Source: Halomonas rhizosphaerae
GTDB lineage: Bacteria; Pseudomonadota; Gammaproteobacteria; Pseudomonadales; Halomonadaceae
NCBI RefSeq assembly: GCF_030010555.1
Contig: NZ_JASCQP010000028.1
Location: 124,001-188,000, forward strand
Reading direction: 5' to 3'
Length of the DNA stretch: 64,000 bases
A program made the position numbers and the translations under genes. The notes below the pieces were generated by a model, which ran no database searches, was not told where the DNA came from, and was given only the letters and a program-made list of their open reading frames with translations. This document shows, piece by piece, positions 32,537-43,702 of the stretch. The first letter of the stretch is position 1. Each line of letters opens with the position of its first letter.

Positions 32537-34181
32537 AGACACGCTCCTTGAAGGGTTTGAGGCCGATGCGGCGATAGGTATCGAGGAAGGTCTCGTCGGG
32601 CTGGCGGCTGCCGACATAGACCTGCAGCAGCTTGTCGATCACCTCCGGCACGTCCTCGCGGAAGAACGAGGGCCCCAGTATCTTGCCCAGGGAGGTGCCA
32701 TTGCCCTGGCTGCCGCCCAGCGAGATCTGGTAATACTCCTCGCCCTTCTTGTCGACGCCGAGGATGCCGATATGGCCGACATGGTGATGGCCGCAGGCAT
32801 TCATGCAGCCGGAGATATTGAGTTCCAGCGGCCCCAGGTCGTAGAGGAAGTCTAGGTCCTCGAAGCGTTCCTGGATGGCGTGGGCGACCGGGATCGACTT
32901 GGCATTGGCCAGGCCGCAGTAGTCGCCACCGGGGCAGCAGATCAGGTCGGCCAGGGTGCCCACGGTGGGGTTGGCCATGCCCAGGGCCTCCAGCCGCTGC
33001 CAGAGCGCCTCGAGGCGATCCACCGGCACGTCGGTAAGCACCAGGTTCTGCTCGTGGGTGACCCGGAGCTCGCCGTGGCCGAACTCGTCGGCCAGGTCGG
33101 CGATGGCCGCCATCTGCTCCGAGGTGACGTCCCCGGGGGAGTGCTCGCGACGCTTGAGTGACAGGGTCACGGCCTTGTAGCCGGCCACCTTGTGGTCGGT
33201 GACGTTGTTGGTGACGAACCGCGCGAAGGCACGGTTCTCGCCGCGCAGCCGCTCGAAGGCCGCGATGGCCTCGGCCGGCACCTCACGGCGCGGCGGCTCG
33301 ACGAAGTGCGCCGCCACGGCCTCGACGGCGCCGGTGGTCAGGGTCTGGGGACCATCCTTGAGGTGGGCCCACTCCTCCTCCACGCGGCGACGGAACTCGT
33401 CGACCCCCAGCGCCTTGACCAGGATCTTGATGCGCGCCTTGAACTTGTTGTCACGCCGGCCGAACTGGTTGTAGACCCGGACCAGGGCTTCCAGGTAGGT
33501 CAGCAGGTGCTGCCAGGGCAAGTCCTCGCGGACCACCTCGCCGATCATCGGCGTACGGCCCAGGCCCCCGCCGGCCAGCACCCTGACGCGCACCTCGCCG
33601 TCGCGATCACGCCACAGGCGCAAGCCCACGTCGTGGACCTGGATGGCGGCGCGATCCTCGACGGCGCCGGTCACGGCGATCTTGAACTTGCGCGGCAGGT
33701 AGGCGAACTCGGGGTGGAAGGTCGACCACTGGCGAATCAGCTCGCACCAGGGGCGTGGATCGACCTCCTCGTCGGCGGCCACGCCGGAGAACTGGTCGGT
33801 GGTGGTATTGCGGATATCGTTGCCGCTGGTCTGGATGGCGTGCATCTGCACGCTGGCGAGCTCGGCGAGGATATCCGGCACATCCTCGAGCTTCGGCCAG
33901 TTCAGCTGCAGGTTGGTGCGGGTGGTGAAGTGGCCATAGCCGCGGTCATAGCGGGCGGCGATCTCGCCCAGCTTGCGCAGCTGATAGGACGCCAGCATGC
34001 CGTAGGGAATGGCGATGCGCAGCATGGGGGCATAGCGCTGGATATAGAGGCCATTCTGCACGCGCAGCGGCAGGAACTCCTCCTCGCTGATCCGCCCCGC
34101 GAGATAGCGGCGCATCTGGTCGCGGAACTGGGCGACGCGTTCATCGACCAGCGTCTGATCGTGGGTGTCGTAACGATACAT
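32529..34181 (-). CDS. cysI: Sulfite reductase hemoprotein (nitrite/sulfite reductase family)
   Basis: A 550-residue siroheme/[4Fe-4S] enzyme reducing sulfite to sulfide for cysteine synthesis. The cluster cysteines are in ICCPGGDYCGLA (about residue 413) and NISGCMNACGHHHVGHIG (about 458), with CXnC spacing as in the family. Siroheme-binding arginines lie in YGHFTTRTNLQLNWP near residue 85. The N-terminus MYRYDTHDQTLVDERVAQFRDQM is the CysI form seen in Pseudomonas and Halomonas, with no adjacent cysJ, so ferredoxin or the DUF934 protein may donate electrons. CAGGAATG precedes the ATG. An AT-rich inverted repeat upstream is a candidate operator. Confidence 0.92.
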   Translation of the reverse strand: MYRYDTHDQTLVDERVAQFRDQMRRYLAGRISEEEFLPLRVQNGLYIQRYAPMLRIAIPYGMLASYQLRKLGEIAARYDRGYGHFTTRTNLQLNWPKLEDVPDILAELASVQMHAIQTSGNDIRNTTTDQFSGVAADEEVDPRPWCELIRQWSTFHPEFAYLPRKFKIAVTGAVEDRAAIQVHDVGLRLWRDRDGEVRVRVLAGGGLGRTPMIGEVVREDLPWQHLLTYLEALVRVYNQFGRRDNKFKARIKILVKALGVDEFRRRVEEEWAHLKDGPQTLTTGAVEAVAAHFVEPPRREVPAEAIAAFERLRGENRAFARFVTNNVTDHKVAGYKAVTLSLKRREHSPGDVTSEQMAAIADLADEFGHGELRVTHEQNLVLTDVPVDRLEALWQRLEALGMANPTVGTLADLICCPGGDYCGLANAKSIPVAHAIQERFEDLDFLYDLGPLELNISGCMNACGHHHVGHIGILGVDKKGEEYYQISLGGSQGNGTSLGKILGPSFFREDVPEVIDKLLQVYVGSRQPDETFLDTYRRIGLKPFKERVYA

Positions 34182-34239
34182 TCAGCGCATTCCTGATGCT
34201 GGGAAGTGGCGGACAATGACGCTACCTTACCGCCTGAGT

Positions 34240-34260
34240 TTTATTCTAGAAAAGAATAAA
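34240..34260. promoter_or_regulatory. AT-rich inverted repeat upstream of cysI, candidate CysB-type operator
   Basis: TTTATTCT (34240-34247) and AGAATAAA (34253-34260) are perfect inverted copies around AGAAA, inside the 117-base gap between MATE and cysI. TAGAAT within it is a possible -10 on the minus strand. Assignment to CysB rests on position and LysR-like symmetry only. Confidence 0.45.
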
Positions 34261-34298
34261 TGTTTATAGTTTATATGCAAAATGGAATGACGACGGTC

Positions 34299-35627
34299 TC
34301 AGATGACCAGCGCCTGCCAGCGCCGCCGCTGCCAGATCAGCACGAACCCGGCCGAGTTCAGGCAGCGGTAGCCCAGTTGCACCCACCAGATGCCGACCAG
34401 CCCCTGGTCGAGCACGACCCCTACCCACCAGGCCAGCGGCAGGAAGACCAGCCACTGCAGGGTTAGGGTGGTCGCCATCACGGTGCGGTGGGCGCCGGCA
34501 CCGAGCAGGGCCTGGGCGAACACCAGCGCCGCGGCATCCAGCACGATCATCAGCGCGGTGAGCTGCAGCGGCACCCGGCCCATGGCGATAAGGTCCGGGT
34601 CGCGGAGAAAGAGCGCGAGCACTGCCTCGGGGAACAGCACCATCGGCACGGCCAGCACCGCCAGGCAGAGCCAGGCCAGCCGCACCACGTCCCAGCCCCA
34701 GCGGTGGGCCTCGCCATGGGCCTGGCGGCCCAGGGCCTGGCCGACCAGGCTCATCGCCGCCATCCCCAGCCCGACGCCGGGCAGGATCAGCAACAGCGAG
34801 AGGTTGACCAGCACATGGCCCACCGCAACGCTGGCGGTGCCGATCTGGCCCAGGATCCAGAACAGCACGGCATAGCCGGCGGCGAACCACAGCTGCTGGA
34901 AGGAGTGGGGCGTGGCCAGGCGCAGGGTGGTGACCAGGGTAGGGCGCCGGGGCAGGCCGGCGAGGAAGCCGCTGGCGGTGGCGTGGCGAAGGCTCAGCCC
35001 GGCCCAGACGGCGAGCCCGGCAAAGAGCGATAGTGTCGTGCCGGCCCCGGCCCCGGCCGCGCCCATGGCCGGCAGACCGAGATGTCCGAAGATCAGCCCG
35101 ACGCTCGCCACCACGTTGATGGCATGCATCACCAGGATGATGCGCAGATAGATGCCGGTCTGCTGGATGCCGTTCCAGTAGCCTCGGAAGCAGAAGATCA
35201 TTGCCACCGGGATCAGCGAGACGACACGCCAGCGGAAGTAACCCACCGCCTCGGCAGTGACCGCCGGGTCCTGGTTGATCAGCCCCAGCAGGCGCGGCGC
35301 CTGCCACAGGCAGAGCAGGGTCAGGGGCAAGGCTGCCGCCAGCGCGATCACCAGGCCGGCGTTGAGCGCCATCGCGCGCCGCTCCCACTCCTGCTCGCCG
35401 TGGCGACGCGCCGTCTGGGCCTGGACGCCGGAGGAGAGCCCGAAGACCACGGCGGTGATCAGGAACATGGCATAGCCGCCGATGCCCACGCCGGCCAGCG
35501 GCACCTCGCCGAGCGATCCCACCAGGGCCGCGTCGATCAGGTTGAGCAGGCTCTGGGTGAGCATGCCGGCGATGATCGGCAGGGCGAGGCGCAGGATCGT
35601 CTGGCGGCGGGTGGGCTCGGGCAGCAT
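34299..35627 (-). CDS. MATE family efflux transporter (NorM/DinF type)
   Basis: A 442-residue membrane protein with 12 predicted helices in two homologous halves: LALPIIAGMLTQSLLNLIDAALVGSLGEVPLAGVGIGGY at the start of the first and LATPHSFQQLWFAAGYAVLFWILGQIGTASVAVGHVLVNL at the start of the second. MATE proteins export cationic drugs or metabolites using H+ or Na+. The substrate is unknown. It lies between metH and cysI on the same strand, with 52 bases to metH. Confidence 0.87.
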   Translation of the reverse strand: MLPEPTRRQTILRLALPIIAGMLTQSLLNLIDAALVGSLGEVPLAGVGIGGYAMFLITAVVFGLSSGVQAQTARRHGEQEWERRAMALNAGLVIALAAALPLTLLCLWQAPRLLGLINQDPAVTAEAVGYFRWRVVSLIPVAMIFCFRGYWNGIQQTGIYLRIILVMHAINVVASVGLIFGHLGLPAMGAAGAGAGTTLSLFAGLAVWAGLSLRHATASGFLAGLPRRPTLVTTLRLATPHSFQQLWFAAGYAVLFWILGQIGTASVAVGHVLVNLSLLLILPGVGLGMAAMSLVGQALGRQAHGEAHRWGWDVVRLAWLCLAVLAVPMVLFPEAVLALFLRDPDLIAMGRVPLQLTALMIVLDAAALVFAQALLGAGAHRTVMATTLTLQWLVFLPLAWWVGVVLDQGLVGIWWVQLGYRCLNSAGFVLIWQRRRWQALVI

Positions 35628-35679
35628 CCGTCTTCCGGGCAGGTGAGGGCAGGCGGCCCGCCGCGGCGGGCCCGAAGGG

Positions 35680-39381
<3,702 letters not shown>

Positions 39382-39525
39382 GGGTCGAATCAATCTCCAG
39401 CGAAGGGACATCAGGGGGCGAGCCGGCAGCGGGGCGCCTGGGGCGTCTCGTCGAGGGGTTACGCTGCGGCAAGGGGCAGACCTGCCGGACTGCGGGACAT
39501 CGGCAGACCGCCGGGAAAGGCGCTC

Positions 39526-39531
39526 ATCTTA
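39526..39531 (-). promoter_or_regulatory. Candidate extended -10 promoter of metH
   Basis: On the minus strand TGCTAAGAT is an extended -10 (TGN-TAAGAT) with no good -35. It would give a 5' leader of about 135 bases before metH. Confidence 0.4.
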
Positions 39532-39688
39532 GCAAAAGCCTCGGCGCCGCGGCAGGGGGCAGGCAAAAACCCAGCAATTCAGTCGGGATTGTGTCGGCCG
39601 CGCGGGTCGCTTACCATTGAGGGCAACACACTTTCAGTACATGTCGCGACGCCACCTCGGCGCGGCATGACGCGATAGCGAGAGCACC

Positions 39689-40279
39689 ATGAGCGACAGC
39701 ATCCAGATTACCGACAGCGCCCAGGACTACCTTGCCGAACTGCTCGAGAAGCAGAACGTCGAGGGCATCGCGGTCCGCATCTTCATCACCCAGCCGGGAA
39801 CCCCCTACGCCGAGACCTGCCTGGCCTACTGCCGACCAGGCGAGGAAGAGCTCAGCGACGAGCTGCTGGAACTCGAGAAGCTCCGTGTCTACCTGGACAA
39901 GAACAGCCTGCCCTTCCTCGAGGAGGCCGTGGTCGACTTCAACGCCGACCGCATGGGCGGGCAGCTGACCATCAAGGCGCCCAACGCCAAGATGCCCAAG
40001 GTCAATGCCGACAGCCCGCTCGAGGATCGCGTCAACTATATCCTCTACAGCGAGATCAACCCGGGACTGGCTTCCCACGGTGGCGAGATCAAGCTGGTCG
40101 AGCTGACCGAGGACCAGGTGGCCGTACTGGCCTTCGGTGGCGGCTGCCAGGGCTGCGCCGCGGTGGACCTCACCCTCAAGGACGGCGTGGAGAAGACCCT
40201 GCTGGAGCGCATCCCGGAGCTCGCCGGCATCCGCGACGTGACCGACCACACGGATACCACCAACGCCTACTACCGCTAG
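39689..40279 (+). CDS. nfuA: Fe-S biogenesis protein NfuA
   Basis: A 196-residue [4Fe-4S] carrier. An N-terminal A-type-carrier-like domain without its cysteine set (residues 1-100) is followed by the Nfu domain with the cluster motif GGCQGC (Cys153, Cys156). NfuA delivers clusters to enzymes such as aconitase and lipoate synthase under oxidative stress or iron limitation. Divergent from metH, with 307 bases between start codons, and separated from the recombinase locus by a terminator. sufE lies 2.6 kb further on, so the locus has an Fe-S theme interrupted by the recombinase pair. Confidence 0.95.
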   Translation: MSDSIQITDSAQDYLAELLEKQNVEGIAVRIFITQPGTPYAETCLAYCRPGEEELSDELLELEKLRVYLDKNSLPFLEEAVVDFNADRMGGQLTIKAPNAKMPKVNADSPLEDRVNYILYSEINPGLASHGGEIKLVELTEDQVAVLAFGGGCQGCAAVDLTLKDGVEKTLLERIPELAGIRDVTDHTDTTNAYYR

Positions 40280-40329
40280 GCAAGCGACGACGGGCGATGC
40301 CCCGGGGAAGCCGCCAGGCTTCCCGCGCC

Positions 40330-41370
40330 TCACTCTGACTCCGCTTTCGAAGGCCCCGCACCCGCGGGGCCTTCGTCGTTCTGCCACACCTCCTCGCGGG
40401 GCCGGTCAGGCAGCGGTGCCTGCCAGAGGCAGCGATGGAGCTGGGTCTCCAGGTCGCGCAGGCGGCGCACCTGCTCCTCCAGCAGCTGCTTCTGTTCGTC
40501 GATGCGCGCCTGCATCAGGGCCTGCTCGTGCTGCAGCGTCCGGGTTCGCTCCTCGGCCTGGTGGCGTGACCACTCGGTCTCGCGGTGGCGCTTCTCCTCC
40601 TCGGCCAGGGCAGCGCGCGCCTCCTGCACCAGCTGCTGTGCCCGCTCCAGCCTCGCCTCGAGCTGCTGCAGCCGCTGGGCATGCCCCTTGTCGGCGGCCT
40701 GTCGCTCCTGGCGCGCCTCGTCGAGCAGCCCCATCAGGCGCGCCTCGCTACTCTCGTGACGCTTTTCCTCCCGCGCCAGGCGCTCCTGGTGACGCGCAGC
40801 CTGCTCGGTCAGGGCCTGCTGCTGTTCGCGAGCCTGCCGCTCGTTTTCCTGCTGCAGGCTCGCCAGCTGCGACTCGAGACGCGCCTGCCGGTTGGCGAGC
40901 TTCGCCTCGCGCTCCGCCAGGACATCGCGCTCGGACTCGCGGCGCGCCAGCTCGCCGCTCTGCTCCTCGAGGCGCTGCTCGGTGCGCGCCAGGTGGGCGG
41001 CCAGCGCCGACTCGCGTTGCTCGGCGTCCTCGGCTCGGCGCGCGGCCTCGCCGGCTTCCTCCCGCGCTGTCTCCACGCGGCCCTCTGCCTCCTGCCGGTA
41101 GTGGGCGAGGGCCTCATTGGCGGATGCCTGGGCCTTCTCCCAGAGCGCCTCGGCGAGTTCCTGGAGGGCCTCGGGCATGCCACGCGGTGGCGGCAGGTCG
41201 CGGTTCTCCTCTCGCCGCGTCCGCCACTCCCTCAGGTGCTCGCTGATGGTCGTGAAGCTGCCGGTCCCCAGCACCTCACGCACCTTGTGCACGCTGGGCG
41301 CCTCTCCCTTCTCCAGCAGGGCATCGATGGCCCGCTGGACATCCTCGTAACGCACGCCGCTGCGCGCCAT
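40330..41370 (-). CDS. KfrA/TnpT-like DNA-binding coiled-coil protein
   Basis: About 346 residues. Residues ~1-115 match the KfrA N-terminal DNA-binding domain (VRYEDVQRAIDALLEKGEAPSVHKVREVLGTGSFTTISEHLREWR). From about residue 70 to 320 it is an almost continuous heptad coiled coil rich in Glu, Arg, Gln and Ala. This layout is shared by plasmid KfrA proteins and by TnpT, the accessory cointegrate-resolution protein of Tn4651-type transposons. The start is set at 41370 because GAGGAG lies six bases upstream; the ATG at 41376 would leave no spacing. It is divergent from a tyrosine recombinase, like tnpT from tnpS. No transposase or plasmid gene is in the window. Confidence 0.75.
   Translation of the reverse strand: MARSGVRYEDVQRAIDALLEKGEAPSVHKVREVLGTGSFTTISEHLREWRTRREENRDLPPPRGMPEALQELAEALWEKAQASANEALAHYRQEAEGRVETAREEAGEAARRAEDAEQRESALAAHLARTEQRLEEQSGELARRESERDVLAEREAKLANRQARLESQLASLQQENERQAREQQQALTEQAARHQERLAREEKRHESSEARLMGLLDEARQERQAADKGHAQRLQQLEARLERAQQLVQEARAALAEEEKRHRETEWSRHQAEERTRTLQHEQALMQARIDEQKQLLEEQVRRLRDLETQLHRCLWQAPLPDRPREEVWQNDEGPAGAGPSKAESE
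40348..40375 (+). terminator. Rho-independent-like terminator of nfuA
   Basis: A perfect 12-bp stem CGAAGGCCCCGC/GCGGGGCCTTCG with loop ACCC, followed by TCGTT, lies 69 bases after the nfuA stop. It overlaps the 3' coding end of the convergent KfrA-like gene. Confidence 0.65.
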
Positions 41371-41451
41371 GGCCATCTCCTCGTGGTTGTCTGCCGGGTC
41401 CGCCCCTTGGCTATCGAAGGCAGTGTACCCGTTGGCGGTGCGATATTGAAG

Positions 41452-41481
41452 ATAATTACATATTACGTACTACGTAATTAT
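41452..41481. repeat. Nested AT-rich palindrome in the recombinase control region
   Basis: ATAATTAC (41452-41459) and GTAATTAT (41474-41481) form one inverted pair. Inside and overlapping it, ATTACGTA (41462-41469) and TACGTAAT (41471-41478) form a perfect palindrome around a single C. It lies in a strongly AT-rich patch within GC-rich DNA, between the divergent KfrA-like and recombinase genes. Confidence 0.7.
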
Positions 41482-41496
41482 ATTTACGAAATGACA

Positions 41497-41534
41497 GATA
41501 AAATCAAGATTACGCGGCTTATCTTGATTTTATC
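41497..41534. repeat. 14-bp perfect inverted repeat, candidate recombination core site
   Basis: GATAAAATCAAGAT (41497-41510) and its exact inverse (41521-41534) flank the ten bases TACGCGGCTT. The 38-base layout of two symmetric arms and a short asymmetric spacer resembles tyrosine-recombinase core sites (lox, dif, and the resolution sites of TnpS/TnpI elements). No T-run follows on either strand, which argues against a simple terminator. Confidence 0.6.
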
Positions 41535-41557
41535 GCCAGATAACCCGGATACTGACC

Positions 41558-41640
41558 AGCAAGGAGCAAGGAGCAAGGAGCAAGGAGCAAGGAGCAAGGA
41601 GCAAGGAGCAAGGAGCAAGGAGCAAGGAGCAAGGAGCAAG
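41558..41640 (+). repeat. Heptamer tandem repeat AAGGAGC, eleven full units
   Basis: Eleven perfect copies of AAGGAGC run from 41561 to 41637, with partial units AGC before and AAG after. Every unit contains AAGGAG, an ideal Shine-Dalgarno sequence. The last one (41631-41636) stands eight bases before the recombinase ATG at 41645. The array therefore forms the recombinase gene's translation-initiation region. Confidence 0.9.
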
Positions 41641-41644
41641 GGCC

Positions 41645-42889
41645 ATGACGGTGGGGGCGCAAGAAGCGGATATGGATAGGGAAACCAGGCAGGCAGCGCC
41701 CGGTAAGGTGCTCAGCGTGACATCGACGGCACGCGAGCAACTGCGCGAAGCGGCGGGACAGCGGCAAGGCCTGCACATCACCGCCGGCAGCGATGCCGAG
41801 GCCGTGGCGCAGTGGCTCGACGAATATCGGGCCAGCCCCCGGACCCGGCGTGCCTATCGCCGCGAGGCGCAGCGCCTGCTGTTGTGGCTGGCGGAGCAGG
41901 GCAGGGGGCTCGATGCGCTGCGCCGGGAAGATCTGGACCGCTTCGAGGCCTTCCTGGCCGATCCGCGACCCGTCGAGCGCTGGATCGGGCCGGTGCGCCC
42001 GCGTCAGGACCCGCGCTGGCGTCCCTTCCGCGGGCCGCTGTCGCCCGCCAGCCGCCGTCAGAGCCTGGTGATCCTGCAGGGCATGTTCGCCTGGCTGGTG
42101 GAGGCAGGCTGGGTCCGCCACAATCCCTTCCGCCTGATGCGCGACAAGCGCCGCCGCCTGGACAACCGCCAGGGCGGCATCGAGCGCTACCTGGAGCGCC
42201 CCCTGTGGGACTGGCTATGGGACTGGCTGAACCGGCCGGGGGAGGAGGACGCCTCGCCCCGCCGGCGTTACGAGCTGACCCGGCGCCGTCTGGTCTTCGG
42301 CTTTGCCTACCTGCTGGCCCCGCGGATCAGCGAGATGAGTGCGGCGCGCATGAACGACTTCCAGCGCCGCGAGGGGCGATGGTGGTGGAGCGTGGTGGGG
42401 AAGGGCGGCAAGGTGGCGCGCATCCCGGTGCCGCCGGACATGATGGCGCTGCTGGCCGAGTGGCGCAGGACACTGGGCCTGTCGGCAGAACCGCCGCCGG
42501 ATGACGCCTCATCCCTGCTGCGAACACTGGATGGCTCCCGGGGACTGGGCGACAACCGTCTCTATCGGCTGGTCCGTGATGGCTTCCGGGAGTCGGCGGA
42601 GGCGCTCGAACGGGAGGCGGGCGACACGGCGCAGGCCGAGGTGGGGCGGCTGCGTCGGGCGTCACCGCACTGGCTTCGCCACACGGCCCTGACCCACCAG
42701 GCGCAGGCCGGGGTGGAGCTACGCTATCTGGCCGCGACGGCACGCCACTCGCGTCTCGACACCACGGCGCGCTACCTGCACGCCGAGGATGAGGAGTGGC
42801 ATCGCCAGCAGGCGTGTCATGGCCTGTGGGGCGAAGGGGCGAGGGCAGTGCTTGCCGATGATCGAGATGGCGGGCATGAGCCGTTATAA
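41645..42889 (+). CDS. Tyrosine recombinase (TnpS/phage integrase family)
   Basis: A 414-residue tyrosine recombinase. The N-terminal part (about 45-165) is a SAM-like core-binding domain (AQWLDEYRASPRTRRAYRREAQRLLLWLAEQG). The catalytic domain keeps all key residues: Arg227 (LAPRISEM), the beta-hairpin lysine near 253-256 (VGKGGKVARIPVP), His342 and Arg345 (SPHWLRHTALTH), His368 (ATARHSRLDTT) and the nucleophile Tyr377 (TTARYLH), so it should be active. It is longer than XerC/XerD (~300). The ATG is preceded by the AAGGAGC repeat array. Divergent from the KfrA/TnpT-like gene. No mobile-element ends or integration tRNA were found beside it. Confidence 0.85.
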   Translation: MTVGAQEADMDRETRQAAPGKVLSVTSTAREQLREAAGQRQGLHITAGSDAEAVAQWLDEYRASPRTRRAYRREAQRLLLWLAEQGRGLDALRREDLDRFEAFLADPRPVERWIGPVRPRQDPRWRPFRGPLSPASRRQSLVILQGMFAWLVEAGWVRHNPFRLMRDKRRRLDNRQGGIERYLERPLWDWLWDWLNRPGEEDASPRRRYELTRRRLVFGFAYLLAPRISEMSAARMNDFQRREGRWWWSVVGKGGKVARIPVPPDMMALLAEWRRTLGLSAEPPPDDASSLLRTLDGSRGLGDNRLYRLVRDGFRESAEALEREAGDTAQAEVGRLRRASPHWLRHTALTHQAQAGVELRYLAATARHSRLDTTARYLHAEDEEWHRQQACHGLWGEGARAVLADDRDGGHEPL

Positions 42890-42890
42890 T
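42862..42890 (+). promoter_or_regulatory. Candidate promoter of sufE
   Basis: A perfect TATAAT at 42885-42890, overlapping the recombinase stop codon, with TCGAGA (4 of 6) at 42862-42867 and a 17-base spacer. It is 26 bases before the sufE start codon. Confidence 0.5.
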
Positions 42891-42916
42891 GGCGGAAGCC
42901 ACTTCCAGGAGAGACC

Positions 42917-43345
42917 ATGACTACCGAGACCACCGCCGAACAGGCCCAGCAGGAGCTTCTCGACGAGTTCGAGATGTTCGACAACTGGATGGATCGTTAC
43001 CAGTACATCATCGACATGGGCAAGCAGTTGCCGGCCTTTCCCGATGAGTGGAAGGTCGATGAGCTGAAGATCCAGGGCTGCCAGTCCAATGTCTGGATGC
43101 ACCACCGTCTCGAGGGCGAGACCCTGCACTTCGATGCGGTCTCAGATGCGGCCATCGTCTCCGGGCTGATCGCCGTACTGATGCGCATCTACAACGACCG
43201 TCGTCCGGCGGACATCCGCGCTACCAGCCCCCATTTCATGCGGGACCTGGGGCTCGACAAGCACCTCTCGCCGACCCGCAGCAACGGCCTGAACGCCATG
43301 CTGGAGCGGATCTACCGAGTGGCCGAGGCGGAAGCCGCCGCCTGA
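42917..43345 (+). CDS. sufE: Cysteine desulfuration protein SufE
   Basis: A 142-residue SufE/CsdE-family sulfur acceptor. It takes sulfur from a cysteine desulfurase (SufS or CsdA) for Fe-S cluster assembly. The acceptor cysteine is Cys55 in IQGCQSNVW; other family segments are RYQYIIDMGKQLPAFPDEWK and LGLDKHLSPTRSNGLNAML. CCAGGAGA precedes the ATG. No sufS or sufBCD gene is adjacent. It ends exactly where the convergent yidD ends. Confidence 0.92.
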   Translation: MTTETTAEQAQQELLDEFEMFDNWMDRYQYIIDMGKQLPAFPDEWKVDELKIQGCQSNVWMHHRLEGETLHFDAVSDAAIVSGLIAVLMRIYNDRRPADIRATSPHFMRDLGLDKHLSPTRSNGLNAMLERIYRVAEAEAAA

Positions 43346-43699
43346 TCAGCGGTTGCCTGGCTGCCGGTCATCCGTCCGGCAGCGGAACTGCTCGTCCAAC
43401 TCCGGGTCTTCCCGACAGAGCCGCTCGCTGGGTCCGCCCGGGACCGGGTCGATGCCGCCCTCACAGCCCGGGTGGCAGCGAACGACCCGCCTCACCGCCA
43501 TGATCCCGCCCCTGAGCGGGCCATGCACCTGCAGCGCCTCCACCGTATAGATCGAGCAGCTTGGCCAGTAGCGGCAGCGCGGCCCCAGCAGCGGGCTCAG
43601 CGTGAGCTGGTAGAGCCTCACCGCAGCGATCATCAGCCAGCCGAGTGCCTGCCCCAGTAGGCGCAGCAGGCGATGGACCCCGGCGGCCAGGCAGGACAC
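43346..43699 (-). CDS. yidD: Membrane protein insertion efficiency factor YidD
   Basis: A 117-residue YidD (DUF37) protein. The family signature is complete: IAAVRLYQLTLSPLLGPRCRYWPSCSIYTVEALQVHG, with the three conserved cysteines. YidD helps insertion of membrane proteins via YidC. It normally sits between rnpA and yidC; here it follows hisI by three bases in a zur-hisI-yidD transcript. The C-terminal ~30 residues are polar and extend beyond the ~85-residue E. coli protein. A second yidD near yidC elsewhere in the genome is possible. Confidence 0.85.
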   Translation of the reverse strand: MSCLAAGVHRLLRLLGQALGWLMIAAVRLYQLTLSPLLGPRCRYWPSCSIYTVEALQVHGPLRGGIMAVRRVVRCHPGCEGGIDPVPGGPSERLCREDPELDEQFRCRTDDRQPGNR

Positions 43700-43702
43700 G
43701 TC

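Noticed and set aside
39382-39610. Cobalamin riboswitch upstream of metH
   Set aside because: No recognisable B12 box or conserved core was found by eye; only a long leader is reported.
41519-42121. Minus-strand frame with repeated LLLAPCS units
   Set aside because: The repeat peptide is only the translation of the DNA heptamer array; the rest is antisense to the recombinase.
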